Origin: Campylorhamphus procurvoides | Taxonomy: Eukaryota > Chordata > Aves > Passeriformes > Dendrocolaptidae | Reading direction: 5' to 3' | Length of the DNA: 64,000 nt | NCBI GenBank assembly: GCA_013396655.1 | Contig: WBMV01000447.1 | Location: 1 to 64,000 of the forward strand | Shown: positions 24,266 to 35,400 of the stretch, in pieces | Position numbering within the stretch: position 1 is the stretch's first letter | Layout: each line of letters starts with the position of its first letter | Notes under the pieces: generated by a model | Told to the model about the DNA's origin: nothing | Seen by the model: the letters and a program-made list of their open reading frames with translations, nothing else | Database searches by the model: none | Made by a program: the position numbers and the translations under genes

Positions 24266-24910
24266 TCTCCACACCGACTGCAGGAAAAGATAAAGAACCT
24301 GGAATTCCAGTTTTTCTGATAGAAGAGGCGTCAGCTACTTACATCTCAAAGGAAAGGATCATTATCAGTTCCTCACAGCCACAGACTGGGTGCAATTTAA
24401 AGCTTAACAGTTAAAAACTATTCTAAAGTTTCTATCAAATATAATTCCTACATTCAGCAAAATACAAAAATAAAAATAAAACAATACTTGAGTTGTTTGA
24501 TTTTGGCAAATTAAAATCCACCTATCACAAGAGGTCCCATGATAAAGAGTAAATTCTGAAGCCAAGTGGCTCAGCTGTTTCAGACCTTTTCTCATTCACA
24601 CTCAGAGGCAAAGTAGGAAGAAGTAAAGAGGGAAAACTTGCATACAGAAATCCTTAAAAAGTGCAGGCTTAATATTACATGCCATTGAAGCACAGCTTCC
24701 CAAGCACTTAATGCAGAACATATATAAGGTAAATACTTGGAGTTTGTTACTCAGAATATGCCTGGTGTAATAAGGAAAGTTTTTTCTTGATGGAAATTCA
24801 GACAAGGTGATAAAGAAGCAGGAGAGGTAGTTCAGCAGTCCACAATCCTCAAGCTGAACAGAGCTGAGGCCAGCTTTCTGCCTGTGCAGATTCTGGAGAG
24901 GAATTAGGTC

Positions 24911-24928
24911 CAGCAGCAGCAGCAGCAG
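24911..24928. repeat. (CAG)6 microsatellite
   Basis: Six perfect CAG units follow 'ggtc'. The run is too short to count as an expansion, and no coding frame around it looks genuine. Confidence 0.85.
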
Positions 24929-26211
24929 ACAGTTCTTTCTGTTCCAGATTTGTCACAGTGCAGGTCATTTTGACTTATGTACAAAAGAGAGGCTATACTG
25001 ATCGAGAGATTATTTTCCTAATGTCATGGAACAACTATTTTTCCTTTCATAGATAAGATGTTTCTGAGCACTCCCAAGCCACTTTGAGGTGTTCGTGCAG
25101 GTGGCAGAGAAACCAGTGAACTTCCCTGGTGCTAAGAGGCAGCTCAAAGCTTTTATTTCACCAAAGTCCCACTTTAACATGCAAAATAGGGTTTACAGAG
25201 TGCTCAAGAGCAATCTGCAATTAGCATGCTTTTTTCCCCCTCTTCTCTGCTTCAGCACCAACTGCTGTATTCTGCTCTTCTCTTTTAATTGAAAATAAAG
25301 ACAGTAGCTTTTAACAACAACAAAGAGGTAGAAAATGAATGCCATAGCTCCCACAAAAGCAAGAGCTGGCAGTCTCAGTGAGGTACCTCAGACTAAAATT
25401 TCAGCAGATATTAGGCTCACAGGCCCCCTAAGGTCAGATAGGGCCAGTTCCTGAGGGTCTGAGGAACACAGAGCTCTCAAGAATGGTGAAGGCAGGCCTT
25501 GGGGGAATGGAGAAGCACACAGAAAATAGCTGAAGCCTGGACAAAACCTGAAAGTGTGGTTGACTTTAGTGTGGTCCCAAGTGCAGCAACACAGGGCTGA
25601 AAGCCCTCTCTGTTTTCTCAGCCTGTCAGGAAAATTGGGTTAAGCTCGCAGATAGTCAAATCCTCTTTTCAGAACTGGGGGAGACAGTTCTGGGAAGGCA
25701 GCTTTGGAGCAGTTTTTTCCCAGGCTGAGGGAAATGAGCTGACATCATTCCAGCCTTGACTCAAAACTCTCCAAGGCCACTGGCAAATAAACGTCCCAGA
25801 GTTCCCTGAGAAGTAAGGAATGTATTTCTTATGAGTATGTGTCCTTCAAATTTTATTTATTTGAAGAATAGTTTAAAGGTCTAACTATGAGAAGCCAGGT
25901 TGTTGGCAGCTTGCAGATTCAGTCAGTCAATTTCTTTTTAAACCACTGAGGCAAGAATTCTCTTTCTGTGCCTTTCTTTTACTTCTCCTCTTTCCGTATG
26001 TTTCTAGAAGCTGTAGCTTTGTTGCCACTACTACCAAGGAACAGAGATCCTGGCAAAACTAAACTTATAAATGGGCGGCAGCATTATGTGAAGAATTATG
26101 TAAAGAGTTTGTTTAGGAGAAAAAATAATATTCAGGAATTGTGACTGTATTACTAAAATGGCAGTATTGACACTAATAATTGGTGTGACAGATTACAGTT
26201 AGTCTAAATTA

Positions 26212-26633
26212 TTATTTCTGCCTTCTGTGTTTACTCATTATGTTTTCCCAGACACTATCTACTTCTACTAAATCTTCTAATAATTTTCTTAGCCTTCCTT
26301 CTTCAGAACCTTTTCTTGGAAGTTTTTTAATTCCTAAGTTAACAGGATCAAAAAAATCTGCCATGCATCTGTTTTTTAAAAGGGCATTGTAACCCCAACA
26401 CTCAGAATACCTAAAAGCTTCTGGTGTGTTAAACTGGGAACGCTTCATGCTTGCATAAATTGCTAGGTTTTTTGCAGAGAGCTTCCTTGGAGAATCTCAC
26501 AACCAAGGCTTAACCTAGATGCAATTTTGCATTTTACTTCTACGGTATGCTCTCTGCATTCTCCTGAAAATATTTCCATACTTTCTTCTTTGTATACTGA
26601 TGTGTTAACAATAAGAAATGATAAATTACTGCT
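26212..26633 (-). pseudogene. Coding-like pair of minus-strand frames, unidentified
   Basis: One minus-strand frame is open from 26496 to the TAA at 26212-26214 (94 codons, first ATG at 26448). Its peptide is charged and mixed in composition, with a tail of the type EEGRLRKLLEDLVEVD that is predicted to be helical and ends in RRQK. A second minus-strand frame is open from 26633 to 26466 (56 codons) and overlaps the start of the first. The frames differ by a small indel-sized shift, which would fit a decayed coding sequence or an exon with a nearby splice site. A pyrimidine-rich stretch ending in CAG lies on the minus strand at about 26606 and could be an acceptor. I do not recognise the protein. 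The plus strand here is pyrimidine-rich, which by itself yields K/E/R-rich antisense frames, so chance remains quite possible. Confidence 0.25.
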
Positions 26634-28484
26634 TTATTGACTGACAAGAACAAAATCTAACAAAGCACTACAGTACCAAGATTATGTGACAGCATTCTTT
26701 GACCAGCCATGGGAGCTAACCTGAGTGTGCCAGCCATAGTTTTAGAAAGGAAATACAATGCTTCAGAAAGATTTTTTTGAAAAAGGAATATTTCAGGATC
26801 CCTTCCACATATCCTCAAACTCTGCCTCCTAGAAAGAAAGACTTCAGGGAAGCATCAGATTAGCAACGTGAATAAGGATGCAATATAGTTTCCAGCTGAA
26901 TTTTACAAGCACCTTTCCCCAACAATATCTTCTCTCCTCCAAATCCTTCATCAGACCCAGCACAATAGATCTTGTAATTCTCGTCTTCCCAGCTTCCAGC
27001 CAGCACCTACAATACTTTCATATTCTCACTCCTTTCATTGCACTTTCATCTCCTTTCCATTTTACCCTTGTCTCCATGTTTTGGACCCTCCCCAGACCCA
27101 CCTTTTTTTCTCCAGTTCCCACTTCATTTGCCTCCGAAACTTCTTCAATTTTGGCTGTCCCTGGACTTATATAGAGATGAGTGTAAAGTCACTGACTACT
27201 ATGATGGTGCTAGAGGTATCAGGCACTGTCAGGTTGGTTCCTTCCAGACAGGAGGAGTCACATGTGGATTCTTTGTCTTGTACCCAGAGAAATTTTTAAA
27301 TGGTGACTCTCACATATCCAGCCATCCATGTCCATGAAGACCTGAAAAACTTTATGCTTGCACATGTCAAACTTGCTGTCAAGTTAGGTAGAAATTGGCC
27401 AGTGGTTTCAATAGGTGTGAGTTAACAGAAACAGAAGCCAAGAAACAAGCTAAGCATATATAATTTTATTGTCAAGAAACTGACTTAAAAGTAATGCAAA
27501 AGAGTCCACCTATAAGACCACTGATTTCCTTATGAAAATGATGTGATGCACTCAAAGCAATGTGAAGAAATGAACATTAGATAGTTTAACTTGCAGAAGT
27601 AGCACCCTTTGAGTCACAAAAATGTCAGTAATAAAATGACCATAAAATAAATCAGACAATTATAAGGCAAAAATCACTGTTTAGAAAATAAACTTGCCTG
27701 TTATCAACATAAAAACACCACATCAAAAAAATACATATAGTGGTATCTTCTTAGAGCATCAATGTTTTAAATGTAGATTAGGAATATCAGACATTTGTTT
27801 ACTAGTATCATCATCAAGTTCAGTGTCTACATGGGATTGCTTGCACATTTTATTGTTCAGATATATTCTATTATTTTTTATGGTTAAAACTGCTGTGAAT
27901 GAGAGAACATTTCCAAAAATGCAGAGCAGCCAGTTTGCTTTTACTTCTGCAAGGTTCGTGTTGAAAGAAAAGTAAATCACTTCTTCACATGGCTTCTTTG
28001 CCTGAAAAACTGCATGGAAATGTAGGAAATAATGCAGAAGAGAAGCCATAAACTGTGAATGTGAGTTATAGTAAGAGCTCACAGACTACCATTAATCATT
28101 TTACATCACATGTTCTCCAGTAAAGTATAAAGAGACCTGAGCATTCCATCCTTTCAAGGTACATAATTCCATGACTTCATATGAATTAGCCCCAGCAGGT
28201 ATCTACCAAACTGATGGTGAATCAAGTCCCAAGGCAGCAACTTTCTTTAATGTAGAGTGACAGAAAGGCACAAAGAAAAGTACTTAGCAGAAAATTTGTC
28301 CTGTCTTCAGCATCATCCCAGTTATACTTTGGAAAGTCTGCTCTGTGCCTGGGGGTGAGTCAGATACCTAGCAGTGACATTTATGGAAATTATTCGTATG
28401 TCTTAGGATGAGAATATCTACCTGGAGACTGGTAATGCTGTTCAGAGTGGAGAATTGTGCATGCTGAGGAAACATTTCCTTCTA

Positions 28485-28500
28485 AATGCATGCATGCATT
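28485..28500. repeat. 16-bp alternating purine-pyrimidine palindrome
   Basis: AATGCATGCATGCATT is a perfect self-complementary palindrome of overlapping ATGCAT units. Alternating purine-pyrimidine sequence of this kind can adopt cruciform or Z-like structure. No gene context supports a role. Confidence 0.8.
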
Positions 28501-29687
28501 CCTCAGCTTTGTCATGGGAATTGCAAGAAGCATTTGAAGTTGTAGGAGCCTTGAGAAAAGGATAATAAGACAGACAAGGTCCTGAGGGGGGGAAATGACA
28601 GAGATGCACTGAAAGCATTACAGCTACTCTAGTTTATGCAGCTGAAAGACTTGCTTAGAGATGAACAACACACTTAAACAGTACCAAAAGTGCAAAATTC
28701 TAACCTCAGGTAAACTAAGGATTGAAACTTTAGCCTCTTCATGTTGCATGAATTTCAAGGAATTCATAGTAATTAGGATTCAATGCTACTGAAGCATAGT
28801 ACATCTGCAACTGTCAAAATGTTGATAGTAATAAAACGTGTGGTTAGGAAGATAAGAGAAGCTCTCTGTGCATGTCCTCACCTGGCCACTCAATACATTT
28901 CATTTCCAAAATGAAACATAGAATTATTTAAAATTAACTGACTACAAAAACAAAGTGTATTTTGCAGGGGTTATGACTGTGTTTAGTCTATTGAGGATGA
29001 ACAGAGGAGTGCTCATGGAGGGAACTATTATGTCCTGCTACTGCCTTTAAGACAATTTTAAGGAACGATATTAAAGTGCTGCTCATATCTGTGGCAATAT
29101 CTGGCTAACCACTACCCACTCCAGGCAGGCATTAAGGAGCCATAAGAGGCATTTGCTCGCTCTCCACCTCCCAGGGCTGAGCAGCAACTGAGATCCTTCA
29201 AGAATTATTCTTTGAGAAAGGACAAGTAACTTTGTGTGGCTGCCTGTGATGCTGCAAGGGGTGGCATTAGCCCCACTTACTTGCTACTATGGAGATGTGT
29301 TCTGTCATCCTGCTATAATCATTTTGTCAATGACATTTTGTTGTTTGCTTATGAGCCTGCTGTCAGGAGAAAGCATTTTTGTCAGAGATTAAGAAGAGCT
29401 GTCTGAGATTCCTGCTTGCACGTCATGCAGAAAAGAGTTGAACCGATGAGTGCAGAAGTGCTTCAGCAGTGAACTTCCTCCACTAGAACTGAGCGGGGCT
29501 GTGGTGTGCCCGATCTGGAAAATCCCATGCAAAAGATGTGAATAAATTCACAAGTGATTACTAGTTCACTCACAGTATTAGCCAAGGGCAAATTATCTGA
29601 ATTGCTATACCCATGTTAAAAAAAAATGTTATATAAGGCATGGATTCATCTTTGTGTTTTATCATGTTCTATATTTTTATAATTCTT

Positions 29688-29741
29688 GAACAAAAAAACC
29701 CAAAAACCAACAATAAAACCCAACAACAACAACAAAAAAGC
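29688..29741. repeat. A-rich / CAA-rich low-complexity tract
   Basis: The tract consists of A runs punctuated by C ('acaaaaaaacccaaaaacca') and a short (CAA)n run ('caacaacaacaa'). It could be the remnant of an A-rich tail, but no retroposed gene was seen on either side. Confidence 0.7.
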
Positions 29742-29946
29742 GATGGGTTTCAGTCCTGTTCTCACCACATGAATTTGGTCCTTGGGGGACTATAATGAGT
29801 TGCCCATTTTAATGTCCCAGGTTTGGATTGTCTCCGTTAACACTATGGAAACTTGTAATAGAAATATGAAGACTGGTAGGAACGGAGTAAGAATGGAAAT
29901 GTGTGTGCAAAAGCAGCAGAGGAAACAGCAGAACAAAATCCAAAAG

Positions 29947-29987
29947 GAGAGGCATGTGCTAATCACTGTGAGAGGCATGTGTTAATC
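29947..29987. repeat. 18-bp direct repeat, 23-bp period
   Basis: gagaggcatgtgctaatc at 29947-29964 is repeated with one mismatch (gagaggcatgtgttaatc) at 29970-29987. Confidence 0.8.
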
Positions 29988-31497
29988 TCTTTGGACCTCA
30001 GTATTTGTGATTTCATGTGGAGGATGAACAAACTGAACTAAGGTTAAAGCTGGGAAGTGGATAAAAACAGGACGACATCTTATCAGGCAAGAAAAATAAA
30101 AGTTGTGAAATTCAGGAATTTTGCCTAACATTTACAAAGGATGAGTCAAAATCACAAGACAAGCCATCCAGAAAAACATCTGTTCCTGGAAGATAAAAAA
30201 GGCAATTCAAAACCTCAAGATGCATGTAGAAGCCACAGCTGCTGATGTCCTTTGTCATCCTTACTTCATGTACAAGGGGTCCAAAACTGCTTGGTATTCT
30301 GTCTTGGTACATGTGAATACAGAGGAATGTGTGAATGAAACACATGAGAGATTGAGAAGGAGTGGATAAAAGTGACTTAGAGATTTTTGTATTACAAAAT
30401 CACCTTTCTTTCCATGAAATCTCTTGCAGAATTCATTTACAGTAATGACTTACCAATGCCAGTGGAATTATATGAGTACAAAGGTCTGAAATGAGCTTAA
30501 AGATTTTATGAATATTAGGATTCCTGGTATGGTTTTGTAATTATTACGTTTTCTACTAAGTAGGAGAATCTTTTATCAGACTAAGTAGTAAAACTGAGAA
30601 AAAATCTAGAAGATTTTCTGCACAGTGCTTCCTTTCTAGGACTGGAAAAAGGAAAAAGAAGTTTAACTTTCTGCAGGTAGGGAACTACTGCTCTGAATTT
30701 ATCTTATGTTAATTGGTTAGACAACTTCAAGGTACAGTTGCATGAATATTTGCCTGCTGGAAAATTTATTTGATGTAGACCAACCCCAACCCATTCACAG
30801 TAGCATTGTATGAGGGCTGTGCCATAGACTGGATCAGCAAAATAAGCTGGGGTTCAAATAAAACACCATCAACAAAAAGCCTCAAGTCCTATTTTAATCT
30901 TTTTACTTGTCAGTATATTTCCTTGGTTTGATTTAGAGCGCTCAGGCCCTGACAGAATCAGTGTGGAGAATGGAGAAGGCAGGAGAGAAAAATCATGAAA
31001 AGGAATGATGGAGTCTTTGAAGATCACAAAGAACTATCGTGCTATTCCTTACTCCCTTTGAAGTACAGTCATCCTGCTCAGCGGTCTCTGCTTTACTTCT
31101 CTTTTCTCCGTGGCTTGCCTTTATTTAGGGATGTTAGAGAAAAGAAAGGAATGGCCAGAGGGTCAGGAGCAGCTAATATGGGGCATGATGCTGGTGGCTT
31201 TACTGTCCATGGTCTACCAGGCACAGACAAGCTCCAAACACTGCAGGCAGAAATCAAACACAGTTGAACTGCTTTGGAGACCGAATATTTAGACACTGTC
31301 TTAAGGGCAACCTTAAACCTGTCATAAGTCCTGCCACAATGTAACTGCATTTGCCATGTGTGTTATTATGAGGTTCTCTAAAATTGTTAGGGAGATGCTC
31401 TGTCTGAATTAAGGTGCAAATGAGACCATAAGTCTGAAGTCAATAGTACAGATTTTAACTTAACAGTAAATGTGGAGATAGAAAGAAATAGGAAAAA

Positions 31498-31530
31498 GAA
31501 GGGAGAGAGAGAAAGAGAGTGAAGAGAGAC
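31498..31530. repeat. GA-rich low-complexity tract
   Basis: Purine-only or nearly purine-only sequence ('gggagagagagaaagagag' and continuation) lies inside the LTR-like block. The minus strand is correspondingly pyrimidine-rich. Confidence 0.75.
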
Positions 31531-31667
31531 ATATTAAGTAGAAAAAAAATATCACCTCTCCATGGATTCTAACTGTGGTCCATTGAGCCTCTTCTTGTGA
31601 TCTTCTTGGTGATGAGAGTCCAAGTCTTGTTGAAGTGATGGTTGCAGTCTAGATCCATCGAGGGAAG

Positions 31668-31735
31668 CCCAGGGTAGTGAGGAAGAAACCAGGGTGGTGA
31701 GGAAAGCCTGGGAGCAAAGTCCAGGGTGGTGAGGG
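31668..31735. repeat. Degenerate tandem motif within the LTR-like block
   Basis: Three copies of a cagggt(a/g)gtgagg(a/g) motif start near 31668, 31689 and 31721, at unequal spacing. Such arrays are common in LTR regulatory regions. Here it may be a decayed enhancer array or a slippage product. Confidence 0.65.
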
Positions 31736-32000
31736 AATTCCTATGTAGTGATGTAAGAAGTCCATGCTTGTGAGGAAAGAAGCCCATGTATCGACTATGC
31801 TTAGCCTAGGTAGGAATGTACACAGCACCTCCTCTGGGAAGGGGAGTTTTACAATGGATGATGTAATACTGGATCACGAGACATTTAATGAGTCTTTGAC
31901 ACCTTCTAAGTCACTACAGCTGCCTGTTATGGCAGCACAGACAGCTCAGTCAATTATGGCCCATTACGGCCCATCAGCAGAGATGAGTATCTTCAGGCTA

Positions 32001-32480
32001 TGTGTGGATTGTCCTTCCCTGGAGTGGAGTTACCACAGCTGAATCATTTGTGTAAGGACAGAGAAACACTGCCCCACCTCCTAGGATTTGCCTCTCTCCT
32101 TACATTGTTCAACACCCAGGCTGTAGCCCGAGGTGGTGGGTGTGCACACCCTCAGCACCTGGGTGGTTACTTTGCAGTCACAACTTGCACCTTGATTGCC
32201 TGAGCCACTGGCATTTCAGTCACACTTGTGGATTCATTCTTCTCCTGGGGTAATTGGACAGGGACCTTTATCTTATCTCAAGTTTCCAAATTAGTAGGCA
32301 TATTAGGGGAGGGGTGGGCTTCAGTCAGCAGTTGCTTCTTTGCACAATTTGCTACACTGGACAAAAGTATTTCAGTGATTTTAACAATGTTTACGCCATT
32401 AACCGATTTCAGTCTCTCCTGCAGCAAGTGACGAACCTGCTGGAGGTAGTCTCCCATAGTTGATCTTCTCCCCAGGGATA
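32001..32480 (-). pseudogene. Retroviral internal remnant with gag-like frame
   Basis: On the minus strand an ATG at 32457 opens a 59-codon frame that stops at 32278-32280 (TGA). The peptide is of helical, matrix-like character, beginning MGDYLQQVRHLL. Coding-like sequence continues in the same frame beyond the stop for another 30-40 codons before decaying. The position next to LTR-like sequence suggests the 5' part of a retroviral gag. The provirus would have to be internally deleted, because this frame runs toward the LTR-like block with no pol or env between. Assignment to gag is by character and context, not by a matched domain. Confidence 0.4.
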
Positions 32481-35400
32481 TTAACAGACCTAATAATGAG
32501 TGATCCTGACTTATCTCATAGACTGTGTTGAAAAGGTAGCAAACATTGTATTTATTCTGAGATTAGCATATATCTTTGAAAATCCTCAGAATGGTAAAAG
32601 CAGCCTAAGAAACTGCACACCCAGCCGCTGAGCAAGGCAAACCAGGGCTGTGCAACTTCTCTAGTATGATCTCTGTTTTGTGTCTCTTATGACAGTCACA
32701 GCATTTTCCTTGGAATAATTAATTTTTTAAATGATAGTCCAGTGTTGAGGGACTGTAAGAGGACTGGAATTACGTCTCTGTACAATCACTGACAACTACA
32801 CAAGGACATTTTAACAGCTGCAAAATGAAAGCAGGCAGGCTGCAAGAAGGACTTCATGGCATGACAAAGGCATGACCTTTGCTCTGCTATTTTCTAGATG
32901 ACAGTTAAGTCAAACTTTTCTGGTCACTGAAGATCGTCTAAGATTTATTAGCAGACTAAAAGGTCCACCCAGTCTCAGCTCTCTCTTTACATTTAAGTAT
33001 TCTCTTTTATAAACGAAAATAACCTTTGGTTTGACAAAGTAAGCATGCCAGACTTTTTCAGACTTGGAAACACTACTTGTTAACACACTAAAGTGTTAGA
33101 ACAGTTAAAGTGTGTTCCTTGTCCTAAGCTTTGCACACTCACTGTGACAATATAGGATCTATGAGGTCCAGCTTCCTATGAAAACTCTAGCACTCTGGCA
33201 ATTAAGGTCAGCACCTTCTGGGAAGGAGCCCATGGGCTTAAGTACTGATGTTAGCCACACATGATTGACCAGTCTCTTCTGCACACTGAGGTCTATGTGG
33301 AACAAAGTGCTGCATGAGCTAGAACATATAAACCCTGTATTTGTAAGGATGTGATCATAAAAATGCCTTAAAGTACCTTCAGCGCTGTTCCAGCCTGGCA
33401 CTTCCCCTGAAAAGTTTGTACTTGGACAATTTCCAGCATCTGCTGTGTTTTTGTTGTCTTAAGCATGGAAGTTATGGTTGTATACAAGATTCAAGGAGGG
33501 TGTCACTGTTGCCCGAAACTGTGGAAGTGGTAATTCCCTATTCTTTACTGGAAACATCTCACTTCAGTTTAGCTTTGAAGTTGTCTTTCAGTGATTGCCT
33601 CACAAAGGGTCTGAGAGTCACCCTGGATCTGGACACTGTGCTCTGATCATTGTTATTTCTGTCTGGTTCTTGCAGAGCTTTGTCAGTAACCCCATCTAGT
33701 CAAAACTTCCTCTTGCAGTATCCCTCCCATCATGTCCCACGTAACTCCTTCCTGTCAAACCATGAATTAACCTGCAGTCTCCTGTTTAACTGCAGTATCC
33801 AATGCTTTGCAGAATTTCAGACGCATGAGATGTATTGCTTGTCCTTTTTAAACTGAATTAAGGACTCAGACAACATTTCACAGAAAAAAATTTTATTTAG
33901 AGTTCCTTGGTTACATCATGAGCATCAAATGTTTTACTGCTTAAAGTGGTTGCCAAAGCTTTACACTGGAAAATTAGTTTTAGTGTAAATGAACTTTGGA
34001 AAACTCAGATGTCTACACTTAATGATTCCTGAAAGATTTTAATTTCTCACCATGTTTCTTTGCTCACACTTTGTATCAGGCTTATTAACTTTCAGCCAAG
34101 ATACAGAAATAACTTCCTTCAGATTATAGCCTCTGATTTGTTGAAAATGTTGGAGGGGAGAGAGAGCGGGGTGTCAGATCTATCATACAAATCACAGTAT
34201 TTTCTGTTATTACTATATAATTTGCATGGTCTGTACCATGCATGATTTTTCTGACTTCATCACAGTCCTATTAGCCAAAGGAGCACATGTAAACCAGGAA
34301 GAGACGGCACAACCAGCTAACACAACACTGACCATGTATATTTTGTACCAGTTCAGTGGTACACTGCTGTACCTGCCCAGTTCTGTGACACTGTAGTACA
34401 GTGGAGTAATAACCTTATACCAGTAGAAACCTGCAGGAACTGCAGCATGAGTAGTACTAAAGAGTACCTGTAGGGACAGAGCACTTATCCATAACTCCAA
34501 GTTCCCAGAGAAGATGCTCATCTCCATTAAATGTTTCAAGTAAACTCTGAAGCTACTGAGATTCACAGAGAGGCATGTGCAACAACATCTGTATTCAGCT
34601 GCCTTCCCACCAGTGGGATGGATGTTGGTTTCATTTAGGACCCTTCACGTCCTGTCCAGGGCTGGGAGACCTGAGCTCCTTGGGACTGGACCTGCAGCCA
34701 ACTACAAGTAGAGCAGCTTAACCACTGACAGCAGTGGTCCACAGTGGAGGTGTCATCAGCCCTACCTGGCTGATGTGTTATGCAGGAGGTCTGGACCTGG
34801 GTCCTCCCCAGGGTTAAAGACAACTTTGACCATGAGGCTCTTGTATGGGAACTTATTCCCCAAAGAAAACACGGCTGAGTCTGGCACACTCTGGATGTAC
34901 ACCAGTGGGGGCCTCCTGATGGCCAGGGGGCATGTGTTTGCTCCCACAAGCCTTCACCTTGGATATGACTTTTCAATGAGAAAGGCAAAGATCATGTGCT
35001 TGGGATTGTGTACTTGAATTCCTTCAGGTTCTTCTCAATTAGTTTCAATCTGGGTTTCAATCTTGCTGCCTCTATCTTACTGCCTAATGAAACCTACTTC
35101 ATATAAAACAGAAAATGATTTGGAAACTGAAACATGGAAAATCATGTTAGGTCCAGGCTAGGAAGCTGCGAGGTGTTCCTTGCTTGCAAGTGAGAGTCCT
35201 CCCTGGAGGGCCCTTAACAATGTGGTTGTCATTTTTAAAGAAGAGTCCCATACACTTTGCTTTTCTGTGTCATGTATCCCGGAGTTAGCTCCTGTTATGA
35301 GCAATTTGGTACCCCATTACAATTCCAGTTTTGAGCAGGAATGGTAAGTGCACAGTGTATTTTTATTCAAATATGAAATACAGAGAAGAGAACAAGAATC

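Larger units (their letters stand above)
24183..31349. other. Unique non-coding stretch with one coding-like patch
   Basis: About 7 kb with no recognised mobile element. It holds an N at 24265, a (CAG)6 run at 24911-24928 and a coding-like pair of minus-strand frames at 26212-26633 (separate entry). Other contents are a pyrimidine-rich block at 26900-27170, a 16-bp RY palindrome at 28485-28500, a CAA/A-rich tract at 29688-29741 and a short duplication at 29947-29987. No RNA gene was recognised. Confidence 0.5.
31350..32000 (-). mobile_element. Endogenous-retrovirus LTR-like sequence
   Basis: The block resembles an avian ERV LTR read antisense. Recognisable pieces are 'gagatgctctgtctgaatta', a GA-rich low-complexity tract at 31498-31530, 'gtggtccattgagcctcttc', 'aagaagtccatgcttgtgag', 'gtaggaatgtacacagcacc', 'gggagttttacaatggatga' and 'ggcccattacggcccatcag'. 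Within it lies a degenerate tandem motif (cc)cagggtggtgaggaaag, with copies at 31668, 31689 and 31721. The adjoining sequence contains a gag-like minus-strand frame, which supports a retroviral origin. LTR ends and target duplications could not be placed. I cannot say with certainty which retroviral class it belongs to. Confidence 0.5.

Noticed and set aside
34213..34566. 117-codon minus-strand frame as a membrane protein
   Set aside because: It has scattered hydrophobic residues without a coherent segment pattern, no similarity recognised and no transcript-like signals.
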